In this document: piece by piece, positions 16,123-24,028 of the stretch
How the letters are laid out: every line of letters starts with the position of its first letter
Position numbering within the stretch: position 1 is the first letter of the stretch
The notes under the pieces: generated by a model
What the model saw: only the letters and a program-made list of their open reading frames with translations
What the model was told of the DNA's origin: nothing
Database searches by the model: none
Assembly: GCA_964373855.1 (NCBI GenBank)
Contig: CAYJWL010000004.1
Location: 1 to 45,390 of the forward strand
Source of the DNA: CAYJWL01 sp964373855
GTDB taxonomy: Bacteria; Patescibacteriota; Andersenbacteria; UBA10190
Direction of reading: 5' to 3'
DNA length: 45,390 nucleotides
Position numbers and translations under genes: made by a program

Positions 16123-17051
16123 CGCTGCAGCGAAAAAAGGAGATTGGCATTGTAAGCTTTGTTGGTTTATACACCGTGCTGTTTTTTCTGCTGGTTGCTG
16201 TGCTGATCAATGATCACCAGCAATGGGTATCTTTGACTGGAATGCTTGTTGGTCTGGCCGGGCTCGGCTGGGTGGCGCTGATGGGAACAGCGATGGCCTT
16301 TCTTTTCCAGCGTCCGAATATCAATATTGTATTGATAGCAATACCGTGCGTGGCGGTAATCTTCATCGGTTTGTTCTCTCTGGAATCGTTGATCGGGGCG
16401 GCTTTATTAGCTGTATTTTTGTTGGTTGCCAAGCGGGCGCTGACCCGTGACATAGAGAGTCGCGTTCAATTTCGCGTCAACTCTGTCTTTTACTGGCCAA
16501 CAAAAATTATAATCGTGGGGCTGATTGTATCTGTGATAACGCTAACTCTGCCTGAATTACGGGCGCGCCTGACAGCTGGCGAGCTGTCGCTGCCGCTTAA
16601 GACCGTCGAGGCTGTCATTGAGCCTGTAACGCCACTGATCAGTCGCTTGATTCCAGATTATCACGCGGCGGCTACTGTCGACGATATTATTAACGCCCAG
16701 CTGGCGCGGCAGTCGGGCAGTGTAGCCCCGCCGCCGAACTTGTCTCAAGAACAGCGCGAGGTGTTGCGCGCGCAACTCGCGCAGCAACTAGGTGTAGAGC
16801 TTTCGGGGAACGAAACCTTAGCCAGGCTGCTGGCCGTGCAGGCTAATCAGTATGTGCAGCAACTGGCGAATCAGCCAGGTCTGGTTGTTCTGGCTCTCCT
16901 CGTCGCCGCGTTTCTTGCGCTGCGGGCCATCGTGCCACCTCTGGCTTGGCTGGTATTGAGCATCGCCGCCCTGCTAGTGTATGTATCCGAGCGAGTCGGT
17001 TTAATTTCTCTGTTAAAAACTCAAGTTACGGTTGAGCGCTTATCTCTTTAG
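16119..17051 (+). CDS. polytopic membrane protein between dnaK and dnaJ
   Basis: A 310-residue protein with about five membrane segments in the first 155 residues, a soluble stretch (about 160-250) rich in Leu, Gln and Ala with helical QEQREVLRAQLAQQLG, and two or three further segments at the C-terminus. I do not recognise the family. It is inserted in the heat-shock operon, 42 bp after dnaK and 28 bp before dnaJ, so it may be induced with the chaperones, but an internal promoter (TATACT) just upstream suggests separate expression too. The start codon overlaps a possible leader ORF. Function unknown. Confidence 0.75.
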   Translation: MTLQRKKEIGIVSFVGLYTVLFFLLVAVLINDHQQWVSLTGMLVGLAGLGWVALMGTAMAFLFQRPNINIVLIAIPCVAVIFIGLFSLESLIGAALLAVFLLVAKRALTRDIESRVQFRVNSVFYWPTKIIIVGLIVSVITLTLPELRARLTAGELSLPLKTVEAVIEPVTPLISRLIPDYHAAATVDDIINAQLARQSGSVAPPPNLSQEQREVLRAQLAQQLGVELSGNETLARLLAVQANQYVQQLANQPGLVVLALLVAAFLALRAIVPPLAWLVLSIAALLVYVSERVGLISLLKTQVTVERLSL

Positions 17052-17079
17052 ATAAGGCGCTGGGCAGTAGGGGAATAGT

Positions 17080-18165
17080 ATGCCTGACTACTATGAAACA
17101 TTAGGGGTGGATCGAACTGCTTCAAGCGACGATATCAAAAAAGCCTATCGTCGCTTGGCTCATAAATATCATCCGGATAAAGCTGGTGGTGATGAAGAAA
17201 AGTTCAAAGAGGTAAACGAAGCCTATCAGGTATTAGGAAACGAGCAGAAGCGCAATCAGTACGATCGCTTTGGGCAGGCCTTTGAGGGAGAACCAGGTCC
17301 TTTTGGCAGGGGGGGATTTTCTGGACAGGGTTTTAATTTTAATTTTGAGGATCTCGGTGGGATCAGCGATATTTTCGACACGTTCTTTAGCGGAGGGCAG
17401 ACGACGAGGACCCGCCGGAGAAGGGGGAATGATGTTCAAATTGATGTTGAGATTGCCTTTGCTGACTCGGCCAAGGGAAAAGAACAGGCAGTGAACCATC
17501 GGTTGTACCAGGTGTGTTCCAAATGTAATGGTAATGGGGTAGAGCCCGGGACGCCGATAGAAGAATGTAAGCAGTGCGGCGGCCGCGGCCTGATCAGTCA
17601 GACCAGGCGCACGCCCTTTGGCGTGTTCACCACTCAATCTGAATGCCCGGCTTGCCGCGGTGAAGGCAAGCAAGCAAAAACGGTTTGCTCACGTTGCCGC
17701 GGGGAGGGGAGAGAATTGAAAGATCGTATGTTAACTTTTGATATACCGGCGGGCATTCGCGATAATCAAACGATTCGGCTTAGCGGCAAGGGTGAAGCCC
17801 CGCCCCGGGGAGGGGAGACGGGCGATTTATATGTTACCGTGCATGTGCAGCCCGATCCTTCCGGGATGACGAGAGACGGGGACAACGTTCGTTCAGCCGT
17901 CTCCATTCCTTTTATTGAAGCGGCACTAGGCATAGTCATTTCCCTTCCGACTTTGGCGGGAGCCAAGGAATTGCAAATTCCGGCTGGTACTCAACCGGGC
18001 AGCGAGATTCGCATGGCCGGGGCCGGGTTTCCGCAGCTGGGCGGAGCGCGCCGGGGCGATCACATAGTAACTGTCCAAGTTGAAGTGCCGCGCCGGCTTT
18101 CCCGCAAGCAGCGGCGCCTGCTTGAGGAATTTAAATCTGCCGGCAGACGAGGCTTTTTCTCATAA
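17080..18165 (+). CDS. dnaJ: chaperone DnaJ (Hsp40)
   Basis: A 361-residue J-domain cochaperone that stimulates DnaK ATPase. The J domain (1-70) has HPD at 31-33. A Gly/Phe-rich segment follows (about 75-105). The zinc domain has the four expected repeats: CSKCNGNG, CKQCGGRG, CPACRGEG and CSRCRGEG. The C-terminal substrate-binding domains end normally. An AGGGGAA ribosome-binding site lies about 5 nt before the ATG. It is the last gene of the CIRCE operon. Confidence 0.97.
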   Translation: MPDYYETLGVDRTASSDDIKKAYRRLAHKYHPDKAGGDEEKFKEVNEAYQVLGNEQKRNQYDRFGQAFEGEPGPFGRGGFSGQGFNFNFEDLGGISDIFDTFFSGGQTTRTRRRRGNDVQIDVEIAFADSAKGKEQAVNHRLYQVCSKCNGNGVEPGTPIEECKQCGGRGLISQTRRTPFGVFTTQSECPACRGEGKQAKTVCSRCRGEGRELKDRMLTFDIPAGIRDNQTIRLSGKGEAPPRGGETGDLYVTVHVQPDPSGMTRDGDNVRSAVSIPFIEAALGIVISLPTLAGAKELQIPAGTQPGSEIRMAGAGFPQLGGARRGDHIVTVQVEVPRRLSRKQRRLLEEFKSAGRRGFFS

Positions 18166-18166
18166 A

Positions 18167-18205
18167 TGCCTAAAGCGCGGCCATTACAAGGCCGCGCTTT
18201 AGGCA
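18167..18205. terminator. 16-bp perfect hairpin between convergent genes
   Basis: TGCCTAAAGCGCGGCC (18167-18182) and its exact reverse complement (18190-18205) flank a 7-nt loop. It starts 2 nt after the dnaJ stop and lies before the convergent gene ending at 18228. No T-run follows on either strand, so it may act as a bidirectional barrier or an mRNA 3'-end stem. Confidence 0.75.
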
Positions 18206-18227
18206 TTAGGTCACCAAACAAGGGGGT

Positions 18228-18878
18228 TTAGAGCTCGTTGAACTGGCTGACAGCGTAGTGGTTTGAATTAATGACTTCGCCTTTCACTCGAACAGATTGG
18301 CTATTAGCTGTGACCTCGTCAAGTAATTTGACGTTACCCAGGGCTGATAACTTGGTCGTGCCGTTAATGCGCATGCGCACATCCTTGTCGACTATTTGTG
18401 ATTGCTTATAAGTCGAGTTGCCAACCTCAACCGTAATCCAGCCTTCATCGGTTTTACCAGCATCACGCTCGACAGCCTTGAGCTTGCCATTGATAGTGAA
18501 CGATCGGTCATTAATTACGACCCAGCTGGCGACAAATACGCCATTGCTTTTCTTGACTCCGTTTACCACTACCTCTTGACCAGGAACAAGGCTGCTGGAT
18601 TTAACCCGCTTTTTTACAAGCTTGCCCGATGAGTCCTTTGTCCATTTATAGATCTTGGCCGTGCTGACGCTTATATCATTTCTTATACCGGATAAATCAG
18701 GGTCAGCTTGTCCAGAGGCGTGTGTGAAATAGACATTAAGATCATCGCCTCCGATAATCACCAGACCACGAGCCAAAAACTTATACTCATCGGTTGCAGC
18801 CGTGGTTGATAAACCGACAACGGCCAAGGCACTTACGACAATCGCAACAGCGCCGCTAAATAAAAGTCCTTTCTTCAT
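18228..18878 (-). CDS. secreted protein with repeated beta domains (DUF5666-like)
   Basis: A 216-residue exported protein. Residues 1-28 are a signal peptide (MKKGLLFSGAVAIVV, cleavage after STTAA or so). The mature part appears to contain tandem small beta domains: the phrases LVPGQEVVVNGVKK, SFTINGKLKAVERDAG and SVRVKGEVINSN resemble the OB-like repeats of DUF5666 proteins. Function is unknown; an extracellular or cell-surface location is likely. It is transcribed toward dnaJ and ends at the shared hairpin. Assignment to DUF5666 is tentative. Confidence 0.65.
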   Translation of the reverse strand: MKKGLLFSGAVAIVVSALAVVGLSTTAATDEYKFLARGLVIIGGDDLNVYFTHASGQADPDLSGIRNDISVSTAKIYKWTKDSSGKLVKKRVKSSSLVPGQEVVVNGVKKSNGVFVASWVVINDRSFTINGKLKAVERDAGKTDEGWITVEVGNSTYKQSQIVDKDVRMRINGTTKLSALGNVKLLDEVTANSQSVRVKGEVINSNHYAVSQFNEL

Positions 18879-19143
18879 GGTATTACTGTTTGTGTTTAGA
18901 AATTAAACTGTCTTGCAGGCCGTTGCTTTTTAGGCGAGGTCAGCCCTCCTTCGCGTGAAGCTATGGACGGCATAGGCCGATAGCCTGTTTCTGTAAGCAA
19001 TCTTTCCTCGTCTTTAGGCGAAGTTGCTTGCAGGCCGAAGCCTTGGCGAAGGCCTGTGGAAAACATCAGATTTAGTATACCATAGATTGCAATAAGAGGG
19101 AAATCCAGTTAGGCTATAGCAGTTAGATACAGTGTAAGTATGA
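18879..19143. repeat. intergenic region with palindromic hairpin units
   Basis: No gene. It contains several GC-rich hairpins. CAGGCC (18916-18921) and GGCCTG (19051-19056) bound a foldback of about 140 nt. TTGCAGGCCG occurs twice (18913 and 19028). The 19-nt unit at 19035-19053, CCGAAGCCTTGGCGAAGGC, recurs with two changes at 20091-20109. It resembles a REP-like palindrome. The region also holds the promoter zone for the secreted protein, which I cannot pin down. Confidence 0.5.
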
Positions 19144-19216
19144 GCGTCCGTAGCTCAGTTGGTAGAGCAGTGGCCTTTTAAGCCAACGGTCGTGGGTTCG
19201 ATTCCCTCCGGACGCA
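19144..19216 (+). tRNA. tRNA-Lys (anticodon TTT)
   Basis: A 73-nt cloverleaf. Acceptor GCGTCCG (19144-19150) pairs with CGGACGC (19209-19215), discriminator A at 19216. D arm GCTC/GAGC, anticodon loop CTTTTAA giving anticodon TTT, and T loop TTCGATT are all present. CCA is not encoded. The first anticodon-stem pair is G-A and the T stem has one T-T mismatch, which is unusual but not disabling. No other tRNA is nearby. Confidence 0.95.
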
Positions 19217-19276
19217 CACAGTGCAAGACGGGGCTGACGGAATTAGGCAGCTGCCGGGCAAAATTGTCACCCGCAG

Positions 19277-19304
19277 TTGACAAAATTAAAGCAGGGAGTA
19301 TGTT
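19277..19304 (+). promoter_or_regulatory. promoter of the zinc-ribbon gene
   Basis: TTGACA (19277-19282), 16 bp, TATGTT (19299-19304). Transcription would start near 19311, giving a leader of about 90 nt. The leader contains the hairpin CCAGCC/GGCTGG at about 19350-19371. Confidence 0.6.
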
Positions 19305-19403
19305 GAGCGTATGTCGCCTTGCGCGGCCTGTTATTTGCAGAATTTTCGCCAGCCAGCAGTGGATCGGCTGGTACTATCGGTGTCCTTGGAAGGAGTAGGG
19401 GGA

Positions 19404-19865
19404 ATGAGCAGTAACGGAAATGGAAGGTCTGGTGGCAAAAAGTGCGGGGGTAAGATCGTGCGGGATTTTACCATGGGAGAACTTGAAGCCCAAGCAAAAA
19501 GACGGGGCTTCCAGCTGGTTCTGAAAGATCCCGCAACACCTGCCTACTGCGGTTTTCTTGAGTGCGGCCATGATTTCCGTCGTAAGCAGCGCGTCCAGCT
19601 TGTGAAGGATCTCGGGTCAGGGCGAATTTGTTTATGGTGCGCTTATCGACACCAATGGCCGGCAATTCGGGCGATATATGTGCGTTGGGATGACTTGCTT
19701 TTCACAATTGCCAAGGTTGCCGGCTTTAAGCTGGTTCCGCTGGGTCAGATATCAGATGAGCTCCCCATACGGCAGGACAGTGAGCCCAACGGAAGAAAAA
19801 AACGCAGAATACGCCTGCGCCGCCGGTCAAGCCACCGCCCAGCGTACAGCCAGTTTCGGCACTAG
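19404..19865 (+). CDS. small basic protein with zinc-ribbon cysteines
   Basis: A 153-residue protein of unknown family. The centre has CGFLECGHDF and, about 30 residues later, CLWC, a spacing that suggests a zinc ribbon. The C-terminal 30 residues are strongly basic (KKRRIRLRRRSS), fitting nucleic-acid binding. ATG 19404 is chosen because AAGGAG lies about 9 nt upstream, and it excludes an N-terminal extension that would overlap the leader. The gene has its own promoter and a T-run terminator, so it is a single-gene unit between tRNA-Lys and the folded non-coding region. It could be an RNA-binding or translation factor; this is inference. Confidence 0.7.
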   Translation: MSSNGNGRSGGKKCGGKIVRDFTMGELEAQAKRRGFQLVLKDPATPAYCGFLECGHDFRRKQRVQLVKDLGSGRICLWCAYRHQWPAIRAIYVRWDDLLFTIAKVAGFKLVPLGQISDELPIRQDSEPNGRKKRRIRLRRRSSHRPAYSQFRH

Positions 19866-19899
19866 CTGATTATATTCACAACGCGACTTCAGCAGTACA

Positions 19900-19937
19900 A
19901 GGCAGAGAAGCTTTAGAAGCATCTCTGCCTCTTTTTT
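19900..19937 (+). terminator. Rho-independent terminator
   Basis: AGGCAGAGA (19900-19908) pairs with TCTCTGCCT (19922-19930), with an inner GCTT/AAGC stem, followed by C and six T (19932-19937). It is 35 nt after the zinc-ribbon stop and is a textbook intrinsic terminator. Confidence 0.92.
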
Positions 19938-20035
19938 ATATATATATTCCCGTTCCGCTCTCTACTTCAGGGTCAAGCTGAACGGTCTAAGTATGGTCAC
20001 AGATCACTTCTATTAATACACTATGCACTTTAAAA

Positions 20036-20185
20036 CACGCCCAGCACAATCCTGTGAGCGGCTTCTAAGGCTGTTTTGGCATAGTACCCGCCGAAGCGTT
20101 AGCGAAGGCGGGGCAAAACAGCCGCAGCCTCGGAAGCCCCGCGCTGGCGGAGCGAGAATGAGCGAACAAGATTGTGCTGGGCGTG
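20036..20185. repeat. 150-nt foldback element with 16-bp arms
   Basis: CACGCCCAGCACAATC (20036-20051) and its perfect reverse complement (20170-20185) enclose nested stems: GCGG-CTTC (20058-20065) with GAAG-CC-CCGC (20133-20142), GGCTGTTTTG (20069-20078) with CAAAACAGCC (20114-20123), and CCCGCC (20087-20092) with GGCGGG (20107-20112). The tip is the REP-like unit CCGAAGCGTTAGCGAAGGC. It lies after a terminator and before a promoter, so it may be untranscribed DNA or a separate small RNA. Confidence 0.65.
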
Positions 20186-20219
20186 CTTTCACGAAAGTAA
20201 AGAGGTACAAAGCCGAAGC

Positions 20220-20247
20220 TTGACATAATCTCATTTATGGTTATAAT
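20220..20247 (+). promoter_or_regulatory. consensus sigma-70 promoter ahead of non-coding region
   Basis: TTGACA (20220-20225), 16 bp, TATAAT (20242-20247): both hexamers are perfect. It is the best promoter in the window, yet the next coding start (aspS, 20857) is 600 bp away, and a T-run comes before it. Predicted start about 20254. Confidence 0.85.
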
Positions 20248-20288
20248 GACCAGTTCTTTAGATGTGCGTTTTTCGACAGTTTTCCAAC

Positions 20289-20457
20289 TTATCTGTGGTA
20301 AGGAGGGCCTTCTTTACGTGAAGAAGGGATGCTTTCCGCAACAGAGCTAAGGCAGTTTCCCCGCTTTACGGCGAGGCAGACTTTCTTCGTCTTGAGCAAA
20401 AAAGTGCTTCGTGTGGGCCTAAAGCCCATGCGAATGATCACTCTTTACCACAGATAA
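20289..20457. repeat. 169-nt foldback domain with 17-bp arms
   Basis: Arms 20289-20305 and 20441-20457 pair over 17 bp (13 perfect outer pairs from TTATCTGTGGTAA, then one G-T and three more pairs). Inside are CCTTCTT/AAGAAGG (20308-20327, loop TACGTG) and TGGGC-CTAAA-GCCCA (20414-20428). It is the 5' domain of the candidate RNA above and has the same plan as the other intergenic foldbacks. Confidence 0.65.
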
Positions 20458-20787
20458 AGGGGAAAGCAGCGATTGGTCATCTGCAGGTGTCATACTTGCA
20501 TTTTCCTGCCTGCCCGGTACAGTATTATGTTCTCTTTAAAACCTCTGCTGGTGCCTCGTACACGCTTGCATTCCTTAGCGATTTCATGAAGAGATTGTTG
20601 GGGAATGTGCGCCTTTGTGGTGCACAGTGTCCTTTACCTCAATTGAGGGGCGTATGAAGGAGCGCCCCGCATCCTAGGCATACGACCTTCTCGCCCCGCC
20701 CTATAAGCGGGGTGAGAACCTAGGAGAGTGCAGTTCGTTGCCGGACTTTACTCTCCTGGGTATGAACGCGGCCGCGTCGGCGCACGG

Positions 20788-20825
20788 CAGCAGCCCCCTC
20801 AAGTATGGGTCAGCTGTATTTTTTT
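20788..20825 (+). terminator. weak hairpin plus T7, possible RNA end
   Basis: CAGC (20788-20791) and CCC (20794-20796) pair with GGG (20807-20809) and GCTG (20813-20816), with an internal loop, followed by TATTTTTTT (20817-20825). The stem is imperfect but the T-run is strong. It lies 31 nt before the aspS ATG and before the aspS -10. Confidence 0.4.
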
Positions 20826-20856
20826 GGCTTTTGCCTTTACTCTGTACGCTATATCT

Positions 20857-22680
20857 ATGTCCAAAAGCCAGCATATTTCTGACACCGTTTACCGCACGCA
20901 TACCTGCGGAGAGTTGCGTCCCGATCACGCCGGATTGAGTGTTCGCTTGGCCGGATGGGTACATGCTCGGCGCGATCATGGCGGGCTGATTTTTATTGAC
21001 CTGCGCGACCGGTGGGGGATTACACAACTTACGTTTGATCCAAACAAGAACAACCAGCCCTGGCAATTAGCAGCTACTTTGCGTTCAGAGTTTGTTATTC
21101 AGGTCGAAGGGAAAGTAATGGCCCGGCCCAATGATATGGTGAACCCCGCTCTGCCTACCGGAGGAGTAGAAGTAGCAGTGAGTCACATGACCCTTTTAAG
21201 CGCCTCTGACCCTCTGCCCTTTGAGGTGGCAAAGGATGACCATGTGAACGAAGACATCCGTCTCAAATATCGCTTTCTTGACCTGCGCCGTCCTCGTCTG
21301 CGCGCCATACTGGAGCAGCGCGACCGGTTTATTAGTCACATCCGCCGCTACATGCAGCAGCATAGTTTTATTGAGGTACAAACGCCGATATTGGCGAACT
21401 CATCTCCTGAAGGAGCCCGGGATTATCTGGTGCCCAGCCGCCTCCACCCGGGAAAGTTTTACGCGTTACCGCAAGCGCCGCAGCAGTTCAAACAGTTACT
21501 GATGGTTGCCGGATTGGATCGGTATTTTCAGATCGCTCCGTGTTTCCGCGATGAAGATCCCCGAGCCGATCGCCATCCCGGCGAATTCTACCAATTGGAT
21601 TTAGAAATGAGTTTTGTGGCGCCGGAAGATGTTTTTGCTGTGGTCGAGCCGCTGATGATTGAGCTGACGGAAAGATTCAGCACCAAGGAGATTACAACCA
21701 AGCCGTTCCCGCGCATTCCCTGGAAAGAGGCCATGACGAAATACGGCACTGATAAGCCCGATTTGCGCTATGAACTTTTCATCAGCGACGTATCGAACAT
21801 TGTATCGGAGTCAAAATTTGAGGTTTTTGTCCAAGCTTTGGCAAACGGGGGAGTAGTCCATGCGCTGCACGTGCCGGGTGGCGCTGGCTTTACCCGAAAG
21901 GATATTGATGATCTCACGAACAAGGCTAAGATGTTGGGCGTAGGCGGTTTGGCCTATCTAAGCATCAAGGAAAAAGCCTCTTCTCCTATTCTAAAATACC
22001 TGGGCGAGCAGCTTGCTCAGCACGTTGTCCAGGCGGTGGGAGCCAGTCGAGGTGATATACTATTTTTTGCGGCGGGCAAATGGCCAGAAGTATCCCGGGC
22101 GCTGGGCGCCACCCGTGATCTGGCCGCGGCCAAACTGGGACTCAAGGATCCAGATAAAGCTGCCTGGGCCTGGGTAGTTGATTTTCCTATGTACGAATTC
22201 AACGAGGCAGCAGGAAAAATTGATTTTTCCCATAATCCTTTTTCTATGCCTCAAGGGGGGAAGGAAGCGCTGACTACTAAGGATCCGACAGCCATCGTGG
22301 GGTATCAATATGATCTGGCTCTCAATGGCTTTGAGATCAGTTCGGGCGCGATCCGCAACCACGATCCCGAGCTCATGTACCAGGCCTTCGCCATTGCCGG
22401 CTATGCCCGCCGCGAGGTTGATGCAAAATTCGGCGGCTTGATTTCGGCATTTCGTTACGGCGCGCCGCCTCATGGCGGCTTGGCTCCGGGCATTGACCGG
22501 TTGATGATGGTGCTCTTTGACGTGGATAGCATCCGTGATATTTACGCGTTTCCCAAAAATGGACGCGCTCAAGATGTTTTGATGGGAGCGCCGTCAAAAG
22601 TCGACGATATATTGCTGCGCGATCTTCATCTCAAGCTAGATATACCGGGCAACAAGACTGGACAGGGAGAGGCGGCATGA
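20857..22680 (+). CDS. aspS: aspartyl-tRNA synthetase, bacterial type
   Basis: A 607-residue class IIb synthetase charging tRNA-Asp (and possibly tRNA-Asn if the organism lacks AsnRS). The N-terminal OB domain has RLAGWVHARRDHGGLIFIDLRD. Motif 2 is visible as FRDEDPRADRHPGEFYQLD. The bacterial GAD insertion lies about 290-410. Motif 3 is GLAPGIDRLMM near the end. The start is ATG 20857 (MSKSQHISDTVYRT); an upstream extension to 20728 would be translated folded RNA and is rejected. TACGCT ends 6 nt before the ATG, a leaderless-type arrangement. Length and motifs are normal. Confidence 0.96.
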   Translation: MSKSQHISDTVYRTHTCGELRPDHAGLSVRLAGWVHARRDHGGLIFIDLRDRWGITQLTFDPNKNNQPWQLAATLRSEFVIQVEGKVMARPNDMVNPALPTGGVEVAVSHMTLLSASDPLPFEVAKDDHVNEDIRLKYRFLDLRRPRLRAILEQRDRFISHIRRYMQQHSFIEVQTPILANSSPEGARDYLVPSRLHPGKFYALPQAPQQFKQLLMVAGLDRYFQIAPCFRDEDPRADRHPGEFYQLDLEMSFVAPEDVFAVVEPLMIELTERFSTKEITTKPFPRIPWKEAMTKYGTDKPDLRYELFISDVSNIVSESKFEVFVQALANGGVVHALHVPGGAGFTRKDIDDLTNKAKMLGVGGLAYLSIKEKASSPILKYLGEQLAQHVVQAVGASRGDILFFAAGKWPEVSRALGATRDLAAAKLGLKDPDKAAWAWVVDFPMYEFNEAAGKIDFSHNPFSMPQGGKEALTTKDPTAIVGYQYDLALNGFEISSGAIRNHDPELMYQAFAIAGYARREVDAKFGGLISAFRYGAPPHGGLAPGIDRLMMVLFDVDSIRDIYAFPKNGRAQDVLMGAPSKVDDILLRDLHLKLDIPGNKTGQGEAA

Positions 22681-22780
22681 GCCGAGCTAACGCGTGTAGT
22701 TGTTATCGGTATAGAAGAATCATCCAGAATCAAGTAGAGTAAACACTACATGTGCCACTAAAGCACGGGATCAACAGCCC

Positions 22781-23995
22781 ATGACTGTGAATGTTCCTAT
22801 AAACTCAAGAGGCGGCCGCATACGACGATATGCCGGTTTCCTGACGCTCCTTCTCCTGGGCCTGGTGATTGGCCGGTATGTTGTTCCCTTCAACGCCGGT
22901 CTCTCTGGTCCTCTGGAGGTGGTATCCAATGTCAACGGCAACCGCCAATTTGCATTTCCTACTTTTTGGGAAGCGTGGGATACGCTGCACACACATTATA
23001 TAGACAAGCTGGATGATCTGGATCTTTTTTATGGTGCGGTGGCTGGGATGGTGCGGGCCACGGGCGATCCTTACACCGTCTTTGCTGATCCGCAGGATAC
23101 AAAGCAGTTTCAGGAGACACTACAAGGCGAGTTTTCCGGCGTGGGCGTGGAAATCGGGGTGCGCAACGGCCTGATAACTGTAATCGCGCCCCTGGAAGGA
23201 TCTCCGGCTGATGCTGCCGGTGTGCTGGAGGGGGATGTCATCGTGGCGGTTGATGATGACCCTATCACACAAGATATGTCCATTGATGATGTTGTTCAGC
23301 GGATACGCGGCCCCAAAGGTGCCACAGTGATACTCACTGTCATACATCAGGGCGAGAACGACACTCAGGACATTTCAGTTGTCCGGCAGACAATTGCGGT
23401 CGCCAGTGTAAAATTGAGCACAGACGCCGGCATTGCTCGTTTCGAAATCACGAGCTTTAGCGAAGACACGGCCGGGCGGTTTGCACAACTTGCTCAAGAG
23501 GCCAAGAATCAAAAGGTGAAAGGCGTGATAGTGGATGTGCGCGGTAATCCAGGCGGATTCTTGCAAAGCGCAGTTGATATTAGCTCTTACTTTCTAAAGG
23601 CCGGAACTACTGTTGTAAGCGAGCGGGGCAAGACAGATAAAGAATATAAAGCTCGGCGCGGATCCCTGTTTGTCGATACGCCAACGGTTGTTTTGGTGAA
23701 CCGCGGCTCGGCCTCAGCCTCAGAAATTTTAGCCGGTGCGCTGCAAGATCAGCGCCAGGTGCCGATTGTCGGAACCAAGACGTTTGGCAAAGGATCGGTT
23801 CAGGAATTGTTAACCTTAAAAGACGGTTCGAGCTTGCGCGTGACGGTGGCTAAGTGGTATACGCCCAGTGGTCGGTCCATCAGCGACGAAGGGATTGAGC
23901 CAACTACTGAAGTTGAGGACAATCGCGAAACAGATGAGGACGAACAGTTGGAGGCGGCGCTGGAAATGTTAGAGAAAACTATTAGTTCCAGTTGA
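22781..23995 (+). CDS. S41 C-terminal processing protease (CtpA/Prc-like)
   Basis: A 404-residue membrane-anchored serine protease. A basic N-terminus and a membrane segment (about 15-38) place the catalytic part outside. A PDZ domain covers about 112-195 (GVGVEIG.. SPADAAGVLEGDVIVAVD). The S41 core has the catalytic Ser312 in GSASASEIL and Lys337 in TFGKGSVQ, exactly 25 residues apart as in E. coli Prc. The C-terminal tail is acidic (EDNRETDEDEQLE). Such enzymes trim or activate exported proteins, including cell-wall hydrolases, of which this window encodes several. Confidence 0.93.
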   Translation: MTVNVPINSRGGRIRRYAGFLTLLLLGLVIGRYVVPFNAGLSGPLEVVSNVNGNRQFAFPTFWEAWDTLHTHYIDKLDDLDLFYGAVAGMVRATGDPYTVFADPQDTKQFQETLQGEFSGVGVEIGVRNGLITVIAPLEGSPADAAGVLEGDVIVAVDDDPITQDMSIDDVVQRIRGPKGATVILTVIHQGENDTQDISVVRQTIAVASVKLSTDAGIARFEITSFSEDTAGRFAQLAQEAKNQKVKGVIVDVRGNPGGFLQSAVDISSYFLKAGTTVVSERGKTDKEYKARRGSLFVDTPTVVLVNRGSASASEILAGALQDQRQVPIVGTKTFGKGSVQELLTLKDGSSLRVTVAKWYTPSGRSISDEGIEPTTEVEDNRETDEDEQLEAALEMLEKTISSS

Positions 23996-24028
23996 GAATT
24001 GTTTTCGGTCGGTGGTATCCTAAGCCCG

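Larger units (their letters stand above)
20254..20825 (+). ncRNA. candidate long structured non-coding RNA upstream of aspS
   Basis: About 570 nt with no coding frame that I trust. It is bounded by a consensus promoter (20220-20247) and a seven-T run after a weak hairpin (20788-20825). The first domain (20289-20457) is closed by a 17-bp stem. Then come hairpins CATTCCTTAGCGATTTC.. (20569-20607), GGGGCG/CGCCCC (20647-20668), a 12-bp stem TTCTCGCCCCGC with GCGGGGTGAGAA (20688-20718), and a rod AGGAGAGT..ACTCTCCT (20722-20757). I see no signatures of RNase P, tmRNA, SRP, 6S or T-box RNA. aspS has its own -10 at 6 nt from its ATG, so the RNA need not be its leader. It might still be an aspS attenuator. 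Confidence 0.5.

Noticed and set aside
20254..20825. T-box leader controlling aspS
   Set aside because: No AGGGUGGNACCGCG-type antiterminator sequence or clear specifier loop is visible, and a T-run ends before the aspS promoter.
20728..20856. 43-codon N-terminal extension of aspS
   Set aside because: It would translate a folded region and T-run, shows no similarity to AspRS N-termini, and a proper ATG with -10 spacing lies at 20857.
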